This document shows positions 52,007-60,183 of a stretch of DNA of 64,000 nucleotides, piece by piece (the first letter of the stretch is position 1; every line of letters starts with the position of its first letter). The notes below the pieces were generated by a model, which did not search any database, was not told the origin of the DNA, and saw only the letters and a list, made by a program, of their open reading frames with translations. The DNA comes from Elioraea rosea. Lineage in GTDB: Bacteria > Pseudomonadota > Alphaproteobacteria > Acetobacterales > Acetobacteraceae. Made by a program: the position numbers and the translations under genes. The stretch covers positions 62,001 through 126,000 of the forward strand of contig NZ_VFAC01000007.1 in the NCBI RefSeq assembly GCF_007644105.1, read 5' to 3'.

Positions 52007-52702
52007 TCAGAACGGCTCGACCCAGGGCCGAAGCTCGACCTCGAGGCTCCAGGCGCTGCGCGGCTGGGAGAGCACCGCCATCATCGTGTCGGCGATGGCA
52101 TCGGGGTCGAGCAGCGCATCGGGGCGCGCCGGGTCCGCCGGGCGGCGTTGGCTGCGCACGCCGCCATCGATCACGATATGGACGACGTGGATTCCCTTCG
52201 GCTGCAGCTCGCGCGCCATCGCCTGGGCGAGGCCGCGCAGCGCGAACTTGCCCATCGCGAACGGGGCCGACTGCGCGTAGCCCTTCACGCTCGCCGACGC
52301 TCCGGTGAACAGGATCGTTCCGCCGCTCCGCGCGAGCATGCGCCGCGCCGCCTGCTGTCCGGCGAGGAAGCCGCCGAAGGCGGTGACGGCGAGCGAGCGC
52401 GCGACGTCCTCGGGCGCGAGGTCGACGATCGGGCCGCGCACGCGGAAGGAGGGGTTGTAGTGCAGCGCCGACAGCGGCGGCATGGTCGCGTCGATCGCCG
52501 AGAAGAGGCGCTCGACGGAGGCGTGATCGGCCGCGTCGACCGCATGGGCCGTCGCTGCCGTTTCGGTGCACAGGGCGGCGAGCTTGGTGGTATCACGCGC
52601 GGCGAGCGCGACGCGGTAGCCGGCGGCGGCGAGGCGTCGGGCGAAGGAGGCGCTGATGCCTTCTCCCGCGCCGATGATCAGGGCGGTGCCCTTGTCGGAC
52701 AT
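52007..52702 (-). CDS. short-chain dehydrogenase/reductase with Phe in place of the catalytic Tyr
   Basis: A 231-residue Rossmann-fold SDR. The cofactor motif GAGEGISASFARRL is at residues 11-24 and the family segment LHYNPSFRVRG at 80-90. The usual YxxxK is FAMGK here (Phe148, Lys152), although Lys is kept and Ser135/Ser137 could be the catalytic Ser. It may be a weak or non-classical SDR. The start at 52702 (MSDKGTALIIGAG) is preceded by AAAGGAG and overlaps the upstream methyltransferase by 25 bases. Confidence 0.85.
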   Translation of the reverse strand: MSDKGTALIIGAGEGISASFARRLAAAGYRVALAARDTTKLAALCTETAATAHAVDAADHASVERLFSAIDATMPPLSALHYNPSFRVRGPIVDLAPEDVARSLAVTAFGGFLAGQQAARRMLARSGGTILFTGASASVKGYAQSAPFAMGKFALRGLAQAMARELQPKGIHVVHIVIDGGVRSQRRPADPARPDALLDPDAIADTMMAVLSQPRSAWSLEVELRPWVEPF

Positions 52703-53643
52703 GCTTGGTGCTCCTTTTTCGCGTCGCACGGCCAGAGGAAGGTGAGCTCGTGCTTGTTGTGGAACAGGTGAAGCAGCCTGCCGTGTGCGATCGCTGCGAA
52801 GCCCTCCGCGGCATCATGGTCGGTCTCGCCCTGGAACTTCAGCGTGCAGACGATGTTGCGTACTGCGTTCGCCTCGATCCACGCGCGGATCATCCGGAGG
52901 GAGCGCTGCGGATAGGCGATCACGTCGCAGACGAGCCAGTCGACGATGCCGTGCCCGGACACCCAGGCCGGGGGGTCGATCGCGAAGGCGCTTTCGCGCA
53001 GCGCGCCCACCCCGTCCAAGGCTGCGATGGCGGGATCGAGCGGCGCCTTGTCGATCGCGGTGACGCGCGCGCCGAGCTTCGCGAGCACCCAGGTCCACCC
53101 ACCGGGCGCGGCGCCGAGGTCGAGGCCGATCTCGCCCGGCGCCGGCCATCGTCGGAGGAGCGCGAACGCTTCCCAGAGCTTCAGGTAGGCCCGGCTCGGC
53201 GGACCTTCGCGATCCTCGACGAAGTGTGCCTCGCCGTTGGGGAAGGGGCTCGTGCAGGCCGCGCTCGCGAGCAGCGTACCGGGCTCGAGAAGGGTCCAGC
53301 TTCCGAGCGGCGCGGCCGGCGCGGCGGCAGGAAATACGAGCGGCTTGGCCGAGACATGCGGCAGCCTGTCGACGATCAGCGCAGCACGGCGATGGTGCAG
53401 CGGTGCATAGGCGGCCCAGTTCCGCTGGATCGCGCGCAGCCGGTTCGCCGCATCACCGATCGAGGCGATCGGGATCGTGTCCGGCTCGGTCCATGCATTG
53501 AGCGCCCAGGCGGCGGGCACCGGCGCGTCGGGGCTGAGTGCGAGGCGGCCGTGCCATGCGGCGATGCGCGCGCCACGCCGGGCAAGCTCCTCCTCGAGCG
53601 GCGCCTCGAACCCCTCTGCCGCGAGATAGGCGGAGGCGATCAT
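52678..53643 (-). CDS. RlmM-like SAM-dependent rRNA 2'-O-methyltransferase
   Basis: A 321-residue FtsJ-type methyltransferase, resembling the enzyme that 2'-O-methylates 23S rRNA C2498. The SAM motif GLDLGAAPGGWTWVLAKLG is at about residues 190-208, with AIDKAPLDP following, and DWLVCDV and LKFQG provide the catalytic Asp and Lys of the K-D-K-E set. The N-terminal THUMP-like part is shorter than in E. coli RlmM (366 aa). It starts at 53643, overlapping the DUF423 gene by four bases. Confidence 0.85.
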   Translation of the reverse strand: MIASAYLAAEGFEAPLEEELARRGARIAAWHGRLALSPDAPVPAAWALNAWTEPDTIPIASIGDAANRLRAIQRNWAAYAPLHHRRAALIVDRLPHVSAKPLVFPAAAPAAPLGSWTLLEPGTLLASAACTSPFPNGEAHFVEDREGPPSRAYLKLWEAFALLRRWPAPGEIGLDLGAAPGGWTWVLAKLGARVTAIDKAPLDPAIAALDGVGALRESAFAIDPPAWVSGHGIVDWLVCDVIAYPQRSLRMIRAWIEANAVRNIVCTLKFQGETDHDAAEGFAAIAHGRLLHLFHNKHELTFLWPCDAKKEHQACPTRAPP

Positions 53644-54011
53644 GCTCCGCGCCAGCGAGCGAGCCCGGCGATGGCGAGGAGGAGCCACCCCGCCATGAGA
53701 AGCGCGCCGCCGAGCGGCGCGACAGGGCCGAGGCGGAGGCCCGCGAAGGCGGTCGCATAGACCGCTCCGCAGAACAGAATCAGACCCGCCGCGAAGCAGG
53801 CTCCAGCACCATGGGCAATCCGCGTCCGCGCCGCGATCAGCGCCGCGGCGAGAAGGGCGAGGGCGTGCCAGCCCTGCATCGTCAGCGCACTGTCGACCAT
53901 GGCGAGCGCAGCGGCATCGAGGCGCTGCGGCAGGGCGTGCGCGCGTAGCGCCGAGAGCCCGACCGCGGTGCCTCCCGAGAGCGACCCGAGCACCAGCCAG
54001 ATGCGTTCCAT
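53640..54011 (-). CDS. DUF423 family small membrane protein
   Basis: A 123-residue four-helix membrane protein matching the DUF423 (YgdD-like) family, which begins with GxxxGAxxVxxGAxxAH-like sequence; here GSLSGGTAVGLSALRAHALPQRL. The start at 54011 gives MERIWLVLGSLSGG. The function is unknown. It is divergent from the TetR gene across a 56-bp region that holds a palindrome. Confidence 0.85.
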   Translation of the reverse strand: MERIWLVLGSLSGGTAVGLSALRAHALPQRLDAAALAMVDSALTMQGWHALALLAAALIAARTRIAHGAGACFAAGLILFCGAVYATAFAGLRLGPVAPLGGALLMAGWLLLAIAGLARWRGA

Positions 54012-54038
54012 GCAGCCAGACTCCCCTGCGACTTGACG

Positions 54039-54062
54039 AAACTGAACGGTGCAGTTCAATTT
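54039..54062. promoter_or_regulatory. inverted repeat, probable TetR-regulator operator
   Basis: TGAAC (54043-54047) and GTTCA (54054-54058) form a palindrome around six bases, extended by AAA and TTT at the ends. It lies between the divergent DUF423 and TetR genes, six bases before the TetR start. TetR-family repressors commonly bind such repeats next to their own gene. Confidence 0.6.
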
Positions 54063-54067
54063 GTCGA

Positions 54068-54733
54068 GTGATGCCGAATGCAGGCCATGCCCTGGTCTCG
54101 TCTCCCTCCGCACCGCAACGCAAGCGGCGCCAGGTGCTCGACGCGGCCTCCTCGCTCTTCATGGCGCAGGGCTATGGCGCGACAAGCATGGATGCCGTCG
54201 CGCGCGAGGCAGGCGTCTCGAAGGCGACGCTCTACGCCTATTTCTCCGGCAAGGATGCGCTCTTCGCAGCGATCGTCGGCGAAGCCTGCTCGCGCCATGC
54301 CGAAGCCGGGGAGGCGGGCCATGCCGAGGAAGCGTCGGATGTCACCGAGGCGCTGCGCGAAATCGGGCGGGGCTATCTCTCCTTCCTGTTCCGGCAGGAC
54401 GTGCTCGCGATCTGGCGCGTGGTGATGGCGGAGGGGCCGCGCTTCCCAGAGCTCGGCCGCGCCTTCTTCGAGAGCGGGCCGATGCGGCTTCTGGGCTGGT
54501 TCTCGGGTTGGGTGCGGCGTCGGCAGGAGGCGGGCGCGCTCGGGCAAGGCGAGCCGATGGTGATGGCGGAGCAGTTCCTCGCCCTGCTTCGCACCTCGGC
54601 CTTCATGCGCCGCATGCTCGGCCTGCCTGCGGCGGACGATGCGGCAAGCGAGGCAGCGGCGATCGAGGCTTCCGTCGACGCGGCGGTCGTGACCTTCCTC
54701 GCAGCCTTCGGCCCGAGGCGGGCTCTGTCATGA
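54068..54733 (+). CDS. TetR/AcrR family transcriptional regulator
   Basis: A 221-residue repressor. The N-terminal helix-turn-helix is FMAQGYGATSMDAVAREAGVSKATLYAYFSGKDALF, about residues 30-66. The ligand domain follows, ending in a variable Ala-rich stretch. The GTG at 54068 and the ATG at 54071 are both possible starts. It overlaps the NUDIX gene (ATGA), so the two are coupled. Its likely targets are itself and the divergent DUF423-RlmM-SDR unit. Confidence 0.9.
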   Translation: MMPNAGHALVSSPSAPQRKRRQVLDAASSLFMAQGYGATSMDAVAREAGVSKATLYAYFSGKDALFAAIVGEACSRHAEAGEAGHAEEASDVTEALREIGRGYLSFLFRQDVLAIWRVVMAEGPRFPELGRAFFESGPMRLLGWFSGWVRRRQEAGALGQGEPMVMAEQFLALLRTSAFMRRMLGLPAADDAASEAAAIEASVDAAVVTFLAAFGPRRALS

Positions 54734-55281
54734 CGGCCGGCGACGGCGTAGTGGCTGACCACTGGCTGCCCAACCCTTCGCTGGCAGATCGGCGCTTCGC
54801 CGGCGCGCTGCTGACGGACGAGTGGGGCCGCTACCTCCTGCAGATTCGCGACGACAAGCCGGAGATCCTCCACCCTGGCGCGTTCGGTCTGTTCGGCGGC
54901 GGCATCGAGGACGGCGAGGCGCCCGAGGAGGCGATGCGGCGGGAGCTGATAGAGGAGATCGGCCTCGTTCCCGACGACCTCGCGCCGTTCCGCCTCGTGT
55001 GGCTTCCGGTCAGGCAGCTTGGGCTGCCGTTGCAGCGCGCGGCGCTGCAGCTCTTCGCCGGCACCATCGCCGCCGCATCCGTCCCCGCGCTCGACCAACG
55101 CGAGGGGGCGGGACGGGTGCTGATGCCGCCGCACCTGCTCCTGCTCGAGGCGCGGGTGGCGCTGTCGGCCCGCATCGGCATCGCCCTGCATGCGCAGGCC
55201 GCGCTCGCCCACCCGCCGCGCCTGGCCGAAGCGGAAAGGTGGGATGTGTCCGCACCGGAGGGTCGGAAGGCCGAGGCCTAG
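54730..55281 (+). CDS. NUDIX hydrolase
   Basis: A 183-residue nucleoside-diphosphate-linked hydrolase. The Nudix box reads GGGIEDGEAPEEAMRRELIEEIGL, about residues 56-79, with REL.EE.G intact. The rest is a small alpha/beta fold. It begins four bases inside tetR. The substrate cannot be named. Its stop overlaps that of the next gene on the minus strand within CTAG. Confidence 0.88.
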   Translation: MTAGDGVVADHWLPNPSLADRRFAGALLTDEWGRYLLQIRDDKPEILHPGAFGLFGGGIEDGEAPEEAMRRELIEEIGLVPDDLAPFRLVWLPVRQLGLPLQRAALQLFAGTIAAASVPALDQREGAGRVLMPPHLLLLEARVALSARIGIALHAQAALAHPPRLAEAERWDVSAPEGRKAEA

Positions 55282-56015
55282 CGCCGGCGGAACAGCCGCC
55301 TGAGCGCGGCGAGGAGGCCGCCGCTTCCGGGCCGCGGCGCAGCGCCGCCGCGATGCGTCACATGCGGACGTGCCGAAGGCGGCGGCATGGCGGATGCCAC
55401 CGTATAGGCCCGCACATCGCCCGCAGCGATCAGCCGCCGCTCGAAGGCGACGACGCGATCCACCGGGTCGGGGAGGCCGGCACGCTCCAGCTCTCCCGCC
55501 TGCGCAGCCGCACCGCCGAAATCGCCGGCCCGCCTGAGGATATCGACGATCCGCACGCGCTGCTCGAGATCCGGCCGCGGCCCCTGGCGGAACAGCGCCA
55601 CCGCATCGAGGCGCCAGGCGCGGGCGAGGTCGGGCTTGCGGGAATCGTCCGCCACCCAGGCGGCATGCAGCGTCGCTTCGGCCGCCCCATGCAGGTCACC
55701 CGTCTCCTCGAGAAGCATCGCCCGGCACAGGAAGCGGCGCGCAAGCGGCGGGTAGCCGGCCTCGGCAAGCAGCGCGCGGTAGGGGCCGCCGGCGACGATG
55801 GCAGAGGCGGCTTCGTCGGCCTCGTCGATGCGGGGCGAGACATAGCCGCAGTTCGGGCATTGCTGCAGCCAGTGCGGCATGGTGCTGCGGGCCATCTCCG
55901 CAGGGCGGAGATCGAGATCGGGCGGCCCGTGCTGGGCAACCGAGCGGAGCGTACGCTGCGGACTCTCCCTTCCGCAGACGGCGCAGCAGGCCGGTGCCGT
56001 GTCATTCTTCCCCAT
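55278..56015 (-). CDS. zinc-ribbon-like protein with helical repeats
   Basis: A 245-residue protein that I do not recognise beyond a domain call. Two cysteine pairs (CAVCG at about 12-16 and CPNCGY at about 50-55) suggest a zinc ribbon. The following 130 residues are helical, with TPR-like spacing (FLCRAMLLEETGDLHGAAEATLHAAWVADD). It resembles the DUF2225 group. The start at 56015 (MGKNDTAPACCAVCG) is used. A long proline- and arginine-rich tail ends LAALRRLFRRR. Confidence 0.65.
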   Translation of the reverse strand: MGKNDTAPACCAVCGRESPQRTLRSVAQHGPPDLDLRPAEMARSTMPHWLQQCPNCGYVSPRIDEADEAASAIVAGGPYRALLAEAGYPPLARRFLCRAMLLEETGDLHGAAEATLHAAWVADDSRKPDLARAWRLDAVALFRQGPRPDLEQRVRIVDILRRAGDFGGAAAQAGELERAGLPDPVDRVVAFERRLIAAGDVRAYTVASAMPPPSARPHVTHRGGAAPRPGSGGLLAALRRLFRRR

Positions 56016-56153
56016 GGTGGACGAAGGGTAACGCGGCGGGGCGGCACGGAAAATACCCACGCCCGGGCAGGGGCTGTGCGCGCGGCGGAGGCTTCGGCTA
56101 GATAGGGCGGTGCCTGCGTCGGCCTCGCGGCCGCGCGCCGATCGGGAGTGCAG

Positions 56154-57122
56154 ATGCCTCGCAGCGACCTCTATCCGGACATCGCGCCCTTCGACAGCGG
56201 CTACCTGCCCCTCGACAACGGCCACACGATGTACTGGGAGCAGGTGGGCAACGCGTCAGGCCAGCCCGTTCTGTTCCTGCACGGTGGGCCTGGCGCGGGC
56301 GCGGGGGCGGTGCATCGCCGCTTCTTCGACCCCGGCCGCTTCAAGGTGGTGATCTTCGACCAGCGCGGCGCCGGCCGCTCCCGCCCGCTCGGCAGCCTCG
56401 TCGCCAACGACACGCCGCACCTCGTGGCCGACATCGAGAGGCTCCGCCAGCATCTCGGGGTGAAGCGCTGGCTCGTGTTCGGCGGAAGCTGGGGCTCGAC
56501 CCTGGCGCTTGCCTATGGCCAGGCGTACCCCGAGCGTGTTGCGGGCTTCGTCCTGCGTGGCATCTTCCTCGGCCGCGACCGAGAGCTCGACTGGTTCCTC
56601 GATGGGCTCGCGCGCTTCTTCCCCGATGTGTGGGGCCCGTTCGCCGACCAGGTGGGGGCCAGGAGCGGCCAGGCGCTTCTCGACGCCTATCGCCGCCTGC
56701 TCGACGACCCTGACCCGCGCGTCCATCTCCCCGCGGCAAGGGCGTGGAGCATCTACGAGGGCTCGTGCAGCACGCTTCTGCCGAGCCCCGAGACGGTCGC
56801 GTCCTTCGCGGAGGACAGGACGGCGCTGGGGCTTGCGCGCATCGAGGCGCACTACTTCGCCAACCGCCTGTTCCTGCCCCAGGGCGGGCTGCTCGCGCAC
56901 ATGCATCGCATCGCCCACCTTCCTGCAGAGATCATCCAGGGGCGGTACGACATGATCTGCCCGCCCGAGAGCGCCTTCGCGCTGGCCGAGGCCTGGCCGC
57001 GCGCGCGGCTGACGATCGTGGCCGATGCCGGGCACTCGGCGCTCGAGCCCGGGATCCGCTCGGCCCTGCTTGCGGCCGTCGAGCGCATCCGCCCTCTGGC
57101 GGCCGAGATCGCCCTGGGCTGA
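56154..57122 (+). CDS. pip: proline iminopeptidase
   Basis: Cytoplasmic alpha/beta hydrolase releasing N-terminal proline from peptides. It has 322 residues from ATG 56154. Motifs are HGGPGAGAG (oxyanion), FGGSWGSTLALAY with the catalytic Ser, and DAGHSALEPG with the catalytic His near the end. GGGAG precedes the ATG by seven bases; a GTG at 56148 is an alternative. There are 138 bp of intergenic DNA upstream. No regulatory element was recognised. Confidence 0.93.
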   Translation: MPRSDLYPDIAPFDSGYLPLDNGHTMYWEQVGNASGQPVLFLHGGPGAGAGAVHRRFFDPGRFKVVIFDQRGAGRSRPLGSLVANDTPHLVADIERLRQHLGVKRWLVFGGSWGSTLALAYGQAYPERVAGFVLRGIFLGRDRELDWFLDGLARFFPDVWGPFADQVGARSGQALLDAYRRLLDDPDPRVHLPAARAWSIYEGSCSTLLPSPETVASFAEDRTALGLARIEAHYFANRLFLPQGGLLAHMHRIAHLPAEIIQGRYDMICPPESAFALAEAWPRARLTIVADAGHSALEPGIRSALLAAVERIRPLAAEIALG

Positions 57123-57156
57123 CGCCTAGCGCCCGTCATGCTAGATGGATGGTCAC

Positions 57157-57233
57157 GTCCCCGTAGCTCAGCAGGATAGAGCACAGGATTCCTAATCCTG
57201 GGGCCGGAGGTTCGAATCCTCTCGGGGACGCCA
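57157..57233 (+). tRNA. tRNA-Arg (anticodon CCT)
   Basis: The acceptor stem GTCCCCG (57157-57163) pairs with CGGGGAC (57223-57229), followed by discriminator G and an encoded CCA (57231-57233). The anticodon loop TTCCTAA places CCT at 57190-57194 in the loop, giving tRNA-Arg for AGG. D-loop and T-loop (GGTTCGAATCC) sequences are typical. It lies 35 bp after pip. Confidence 0.93.
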
Positions 57234-57253
57234 CCCTGCCGCCGTCACGGCTC

Positions 57254-57673
57254 ATGAGGTGTGGCCTGGTGACCCGAACCGCATCGTGCAGCTGCGGCCA
57301 GCTCCGCATCGAGGTCGAGGGTGAGCCGCGGGGCGTCGGGGTGTGCCACTGCCTCGCCTGCCAGCGCCGCACAGGCAGCGTGTTCGCCGCGCTCGCGAGC
57401 TTCGCCCCACCCTGGCTGGTGCACGGCAAGGCCACCGAATACGTGCGGCAGGGAGACGGCGGGGCGCGCTTCACCTTCCGGTTCTGTCCTGTGTGCGGAA
57501 CGACCCTCTTTCACACGGAGGAGGGACGCGAGGCGCGATCCGTCGCGGTCGCCGTCGGCGCCTTCGCCGATCCGGGGTTTCCGCCGCCGACCGTGTCCGT
57601 CTACGAGTGCAGGCGGCATTCCTGGGTGCAGCTGCCGGAAGGCATCCGGACCTACGACAAGGACCCCGACTGA
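57254..57673 (+). CDS. GFA family (glutathione-dependent formaldehyde-activating-like) protein
   Basis: A 139-residue zinc-binding protein of the GFA/CENP-V fold. Cysteine pairs CSCG (about residues 12-15), CHCLAC (31-36) and FCPVCGTTLFH (75-85) bind zinc. Members are often of unknown activity; glutathione-linked formaldehyde adduct formation is the name-giving example. The ATG at 57254 is used, just after the tRNA. Confidence 0.85.
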   Translation: MRCGLVTRTASCSCGQLRIEVEGEPRGVGVCHCLACQRRTGSVFAALASFAPPWLVHGKATEYVRQGDGGARFTFRFCPVCGTTLFHTEEGREARSVAVAVGAFADPGFPPPTVSVYECRRHSWVQLPEGIRTYDKDPD

Positions 57674-57703
57674 TCGCGGCCCACAGAGCCGCGGGCGCGA
57701 CGC

Positions 57704-59080
57704 TCAGCCCAGCGCCGCGTCCGCCTCGCGCCTGAGCGCCCACAGCGCGCTTCCCTCCGGTGCGACGACATCGTCCGCCGTCACCAGCGCGTCCTTCGCC
57801 ACCGGTCGTGCCAGCGTCAGCCCCACCGCCATGTAGTAGGGAAGCGGATTGCCGCCGCGCACGGGCTTCGCGGGCAGGAGTGCGGCGTCGAGCCCCGGCA
57901 CGGCATGGCGTGTGCCGACGATCTCGAGCGCGTGGCCAGCCGGCAGGTCGCGATCCGCCCGCGCGACGAGGTCGACGCGCTGGCGGTACTCGGCATCGAC
58001 CATCGAATGGCCGAGCCGTGCCGCCGCCATGACTGTGATCGGCGCCTCGACGCCGAGCAGGTGCGAGGGGTTATAGATCAGCGCCCGCGAGCGGTCGCGC
58101 GACACGGGGATGCCCTTGCCGGCGAACAGCTCTCCGGTGGCGCGGTCGGCAAGCGAAACGACGACGAAGACGCCGCCGGCGAAGCTCGCCTCGTCGGGAC
58201 GGCGGAGGCAGTTGAACACATCGACCACGCCCTCGCGGTCGAGCACGCCGCCCTCGGCGCGCGTGGCGTATAGGTCGGGCAGCTCGATCGTCCGCGCCAT
58301 CGGCGCATGGAAGACGTCCCTGTCCGGCATCAGCCCGGTCGCGTTGCTCACGAGCGACATCTCGCAGGCGTCCGGCACCGTCCGCTGCGGCAGGGCAGCC
58401 AGAGCCTTGGCGCGTGCGGCCATCGTCCCTGCCACCTCGCCCTTGCCGAGGTGCCAGTGCTCTGCGAGCTGCGGAGCCGCGACACTTTCGGACAGCCAGC
58501 GCGTCACGCCGGTGGCCGGATCGAAGACGAAATCATACTCGCTGCTCTTGCCCGCCGCGACGATGGGCAGCCCGAGCGTGCGCGCCCAGGAGACGAGCCC
58601 GATGAGAAGCGAGGGCTGGTCCCCGTCCACCAGCGTCCAGGCGAGGCCGGCCTTGCGCGCCCGCGCCGCGAGCGCGGGGCCGACCACGCATTCCGCCTCC
58701 TTCGAGACCATCGTGACGCCGATGCCTGCCTCCAGCGCGGCGAGCGCGTGGCGCACCGCGGCCTCGGCATGGCCCGTTGCCTCGACGACATGATCGAGCG
58801 GGAGGGAGAGGAGGTCGTCGATCCGTTCGCAGAGCGCGATCTCTCCGGCATCGAGCGCAGAGCGTGCCTCGGCGGCGCTGGCGCAGCGGCGATGCGGCGT
58901 GTCCACGGCTGCGAGCTTGGAGGCGACGCGCTCGAGGTCGCGGTCCAGCGCCGCGACGATGCGGAGCCCAGCAGTGCGCCGCGCCTGCGCGATCAGCGAG
59001 AGGCCGAACTCCCCCGCGCCTAGCAGGGCTGCGCGGACGGGCCGTTCTGCGGCTGCGCGGAACAGGGTCTGGAACTGCAT
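57704..59080 (-). CDS. NAD-binding oxidoreductase with C-terminal SAF domain
   Basis: A 458-residue protein. The N-terminal Rossmann domain begins RAALLGAGEFGLSLIAQA (GxGxxG at residues 21-26), and a homoserine-dehydrogenase-like catalytic domain spans the middle. The C-terminal SAF-type region runs from about residue 370 (HSMVDAEYRQRVDLVARADRDLPAGH). The layout resembles the predicted homoserine-dehydrogenase-like group with a SAF domain. It is divergent from dctP with a shared sequence between them, suggesting a role in the same catabolic pathway. The substrate is unknown. An upstream in-frame extension to 60193 is rejected as shadow of dctP. Confidence 0.85.
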   Translation of the reverse strand: MQFQTLFRAAAERPVRAALLGAGEFGLSLIAQARRTAGLRIVAALDRDLERVASKLAAVDTPHRRCASAAEARSALDAGEIALCERIDDLLSLPLDHVVEATGHAEAAVRHALAALEAGIGVTMVSKEAECVVGPALAARARKAGLAWTLVDGDQPSLLIGLVSWARTLGLPIVAAGKSSEYDFVFDPATGVTRWLSESVAAPQLAEHWHLGKGEVAGTMAARAKALAALPQRTVPDACEMSLVSNATGLMPDRDVFHAPMARTIELPDLYATRAEGGVLDREGVVDVFNCLRRPDEASFAGGVFVVVSLADRATGELFAGKGIPVSRDRSRALIYNPSHLLGVEAPITVMAAARLGHSMVDAEYRQRVDLVARADRDLPAGHALEIVGTRHAVPGLDAALLPAKPVRGGNPLPYYMAVGLTLARPVAKDALVTADDVVAPEGSALWALRREADAALG

Positions 59081-59121
59081 GGCGGGCGTTTCTCTCGGCT
59101 CATTGCATTTGCGATGGTGTT

Positions 59122-59137
59122 CTGCATACAGTGCACA
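59122..59137. promoter_or_regulatory. candidate GntR operator before dctP
   Basis: CTGCATACAGTGCACA lies in the 90-bp region between the SAF oxidoreductase and dctP. Its ten-base palindrome CTGCATACAG is the exact reverse complement of CTGTATGCAG at 63419-63428 near gntR, and both are followed by TGCACA. This shared 16-base element is the best evidence that one regulator serves both places. Confidence 0.6.
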
Positions 59138-59170
59138 CAATGCCGGAAAGGGCAAATGGGGAGAAACGCC

Positions 59171-60181
59171 ATGACCAAGCTCCGCCGCCGCAGCCTCGTC
59201 GCTGCCAGCCTTGCCGCCACCAGCCTCGCCGCACCGTGGATCGGTGGCACGGCCCGAGCCCAGGCGACGCGGCTCCGCTTCGCCCACCCGCATCCGGAGA
59301 GCGACAGCTGGCACAAGGCCGCTCTGCTCTTCGCCGAGGAGGTGCGCGCCAAGAGCGGCGGCGCACTCACCGTCCAGGTCATCTCGGGCGGCGCGGCCGG
59401 CAGCGACCCGACGACGATCAACGCCGCGCGTGGCGGCACGCTCGACATCGTTCTGACAGGCAACCCGTTCTTCACCGGCCTCGCACCGAAGCTGAACGTG
59501 CTCGACCTGCCCTTCCTGTTCAGTGACCGGGTGCATGTGGCGCGCGTACTCGACGGCGAGATCGGCAACGAGCTCGCCAAGGAGCTCGAGCCCGCCAACC
59601 TCGCCGTGCTCGGCTTCTGGGACATCGGCTTCCGCAACCTGACGAACTCGCGCCGCGCGGTGCAGGGCCCGGCCGACATCCGGGGGCTGAAGATCCGCAC
59701 CACGCCGAACCCAGCGCATATCAAGGCCTTCCAGCTTCTCGGCGCCACGCCCGCACCGATGCCGTTCACCGAGCTCTTCACCGCGCTCGAGACCCGCGCG
59801 GTCGACGGCCAGGAGAACCCGACGACGCTCATCCTCAATGCCCGGTTCTTCGAGGTTCAGCGCCACCTGAGCCTGACGCGGCACGCCTACACCGCCGGCA
59901 TCCTCGCGATGTCCTCGCAGAGGCTCGCCGCACTTCCTGCCGCCCAGCAGGAGGTGCTGCGCGGCGTCGCCGCCTCGATCACGCCGCGGCAGAGGCGGAT
60001 GAACGAGGAGGGCGAGGGCACCGCAGTGGCGGAGCTGAAGGCGAAGGGCATGGCCGTCGTCGAGCAGCCTGATCGCGACGCGATGGCGAAGATCGTCATG
60101 GCAGAGACGCGGCAGGATTATGTCGGCCGGTTCGGCTCCGCCGTGCTCGACCGCATCGTCGCTGCCGGCCCGACTGCCTGA
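59171..60181 (+). CDS. dctP: TRAP transporter substrate-binding protein DctP
   Basis: Periplasmic solute receptor of a tripartite ATP-independent transporter, 336 residues. ATG 59171 starts MTKLRRRSLVAASLAATSLA, a signal peptide whose RRRSLV pattern resembles a Tat motif, cut after about ARAQ. The TRAP landmarks RFAHPHPESDSWHKAALLFAEEV and GLKIRTTPNPAHIKAFQLLGATPAPMPFTELFTAL are present, the latter holding the conserved Arg for carboxylate binding. A carboxylate-type substrate is expected. A cyclase-family gene follows after two bases. Confidence 0.92.
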   Translation: MTKLRRRSLVAASLAATSLAAPWIGGTARAQATRLRFAHPHPESDSWHKAALLFAEEVRAKSGGALTVQVISGGAAGSDPTTINAARGGTLDIVLTGNPFFTGLAPKLNVLDLPFLFSDRVHVARVLDGEIGNELAKELEPANLAVLGFWDIGFRNLTNSRRAVQGPADIRGLKIRTTPNPAHIKAFQLLGATPAPMPFTELFTALETRAVDGQENPTTLILNARFFEVQRHLSLTRHAYTAGILAMSSQRLAALPAAQQEVLRGVAASITPRQRRMNEEGEGTAVAELKAKGMAVVEQPDRDAMAKIVMAETRQDYVGRFGSAVLDRIVAAGPTA

Positions 60182-60183
60182 GC

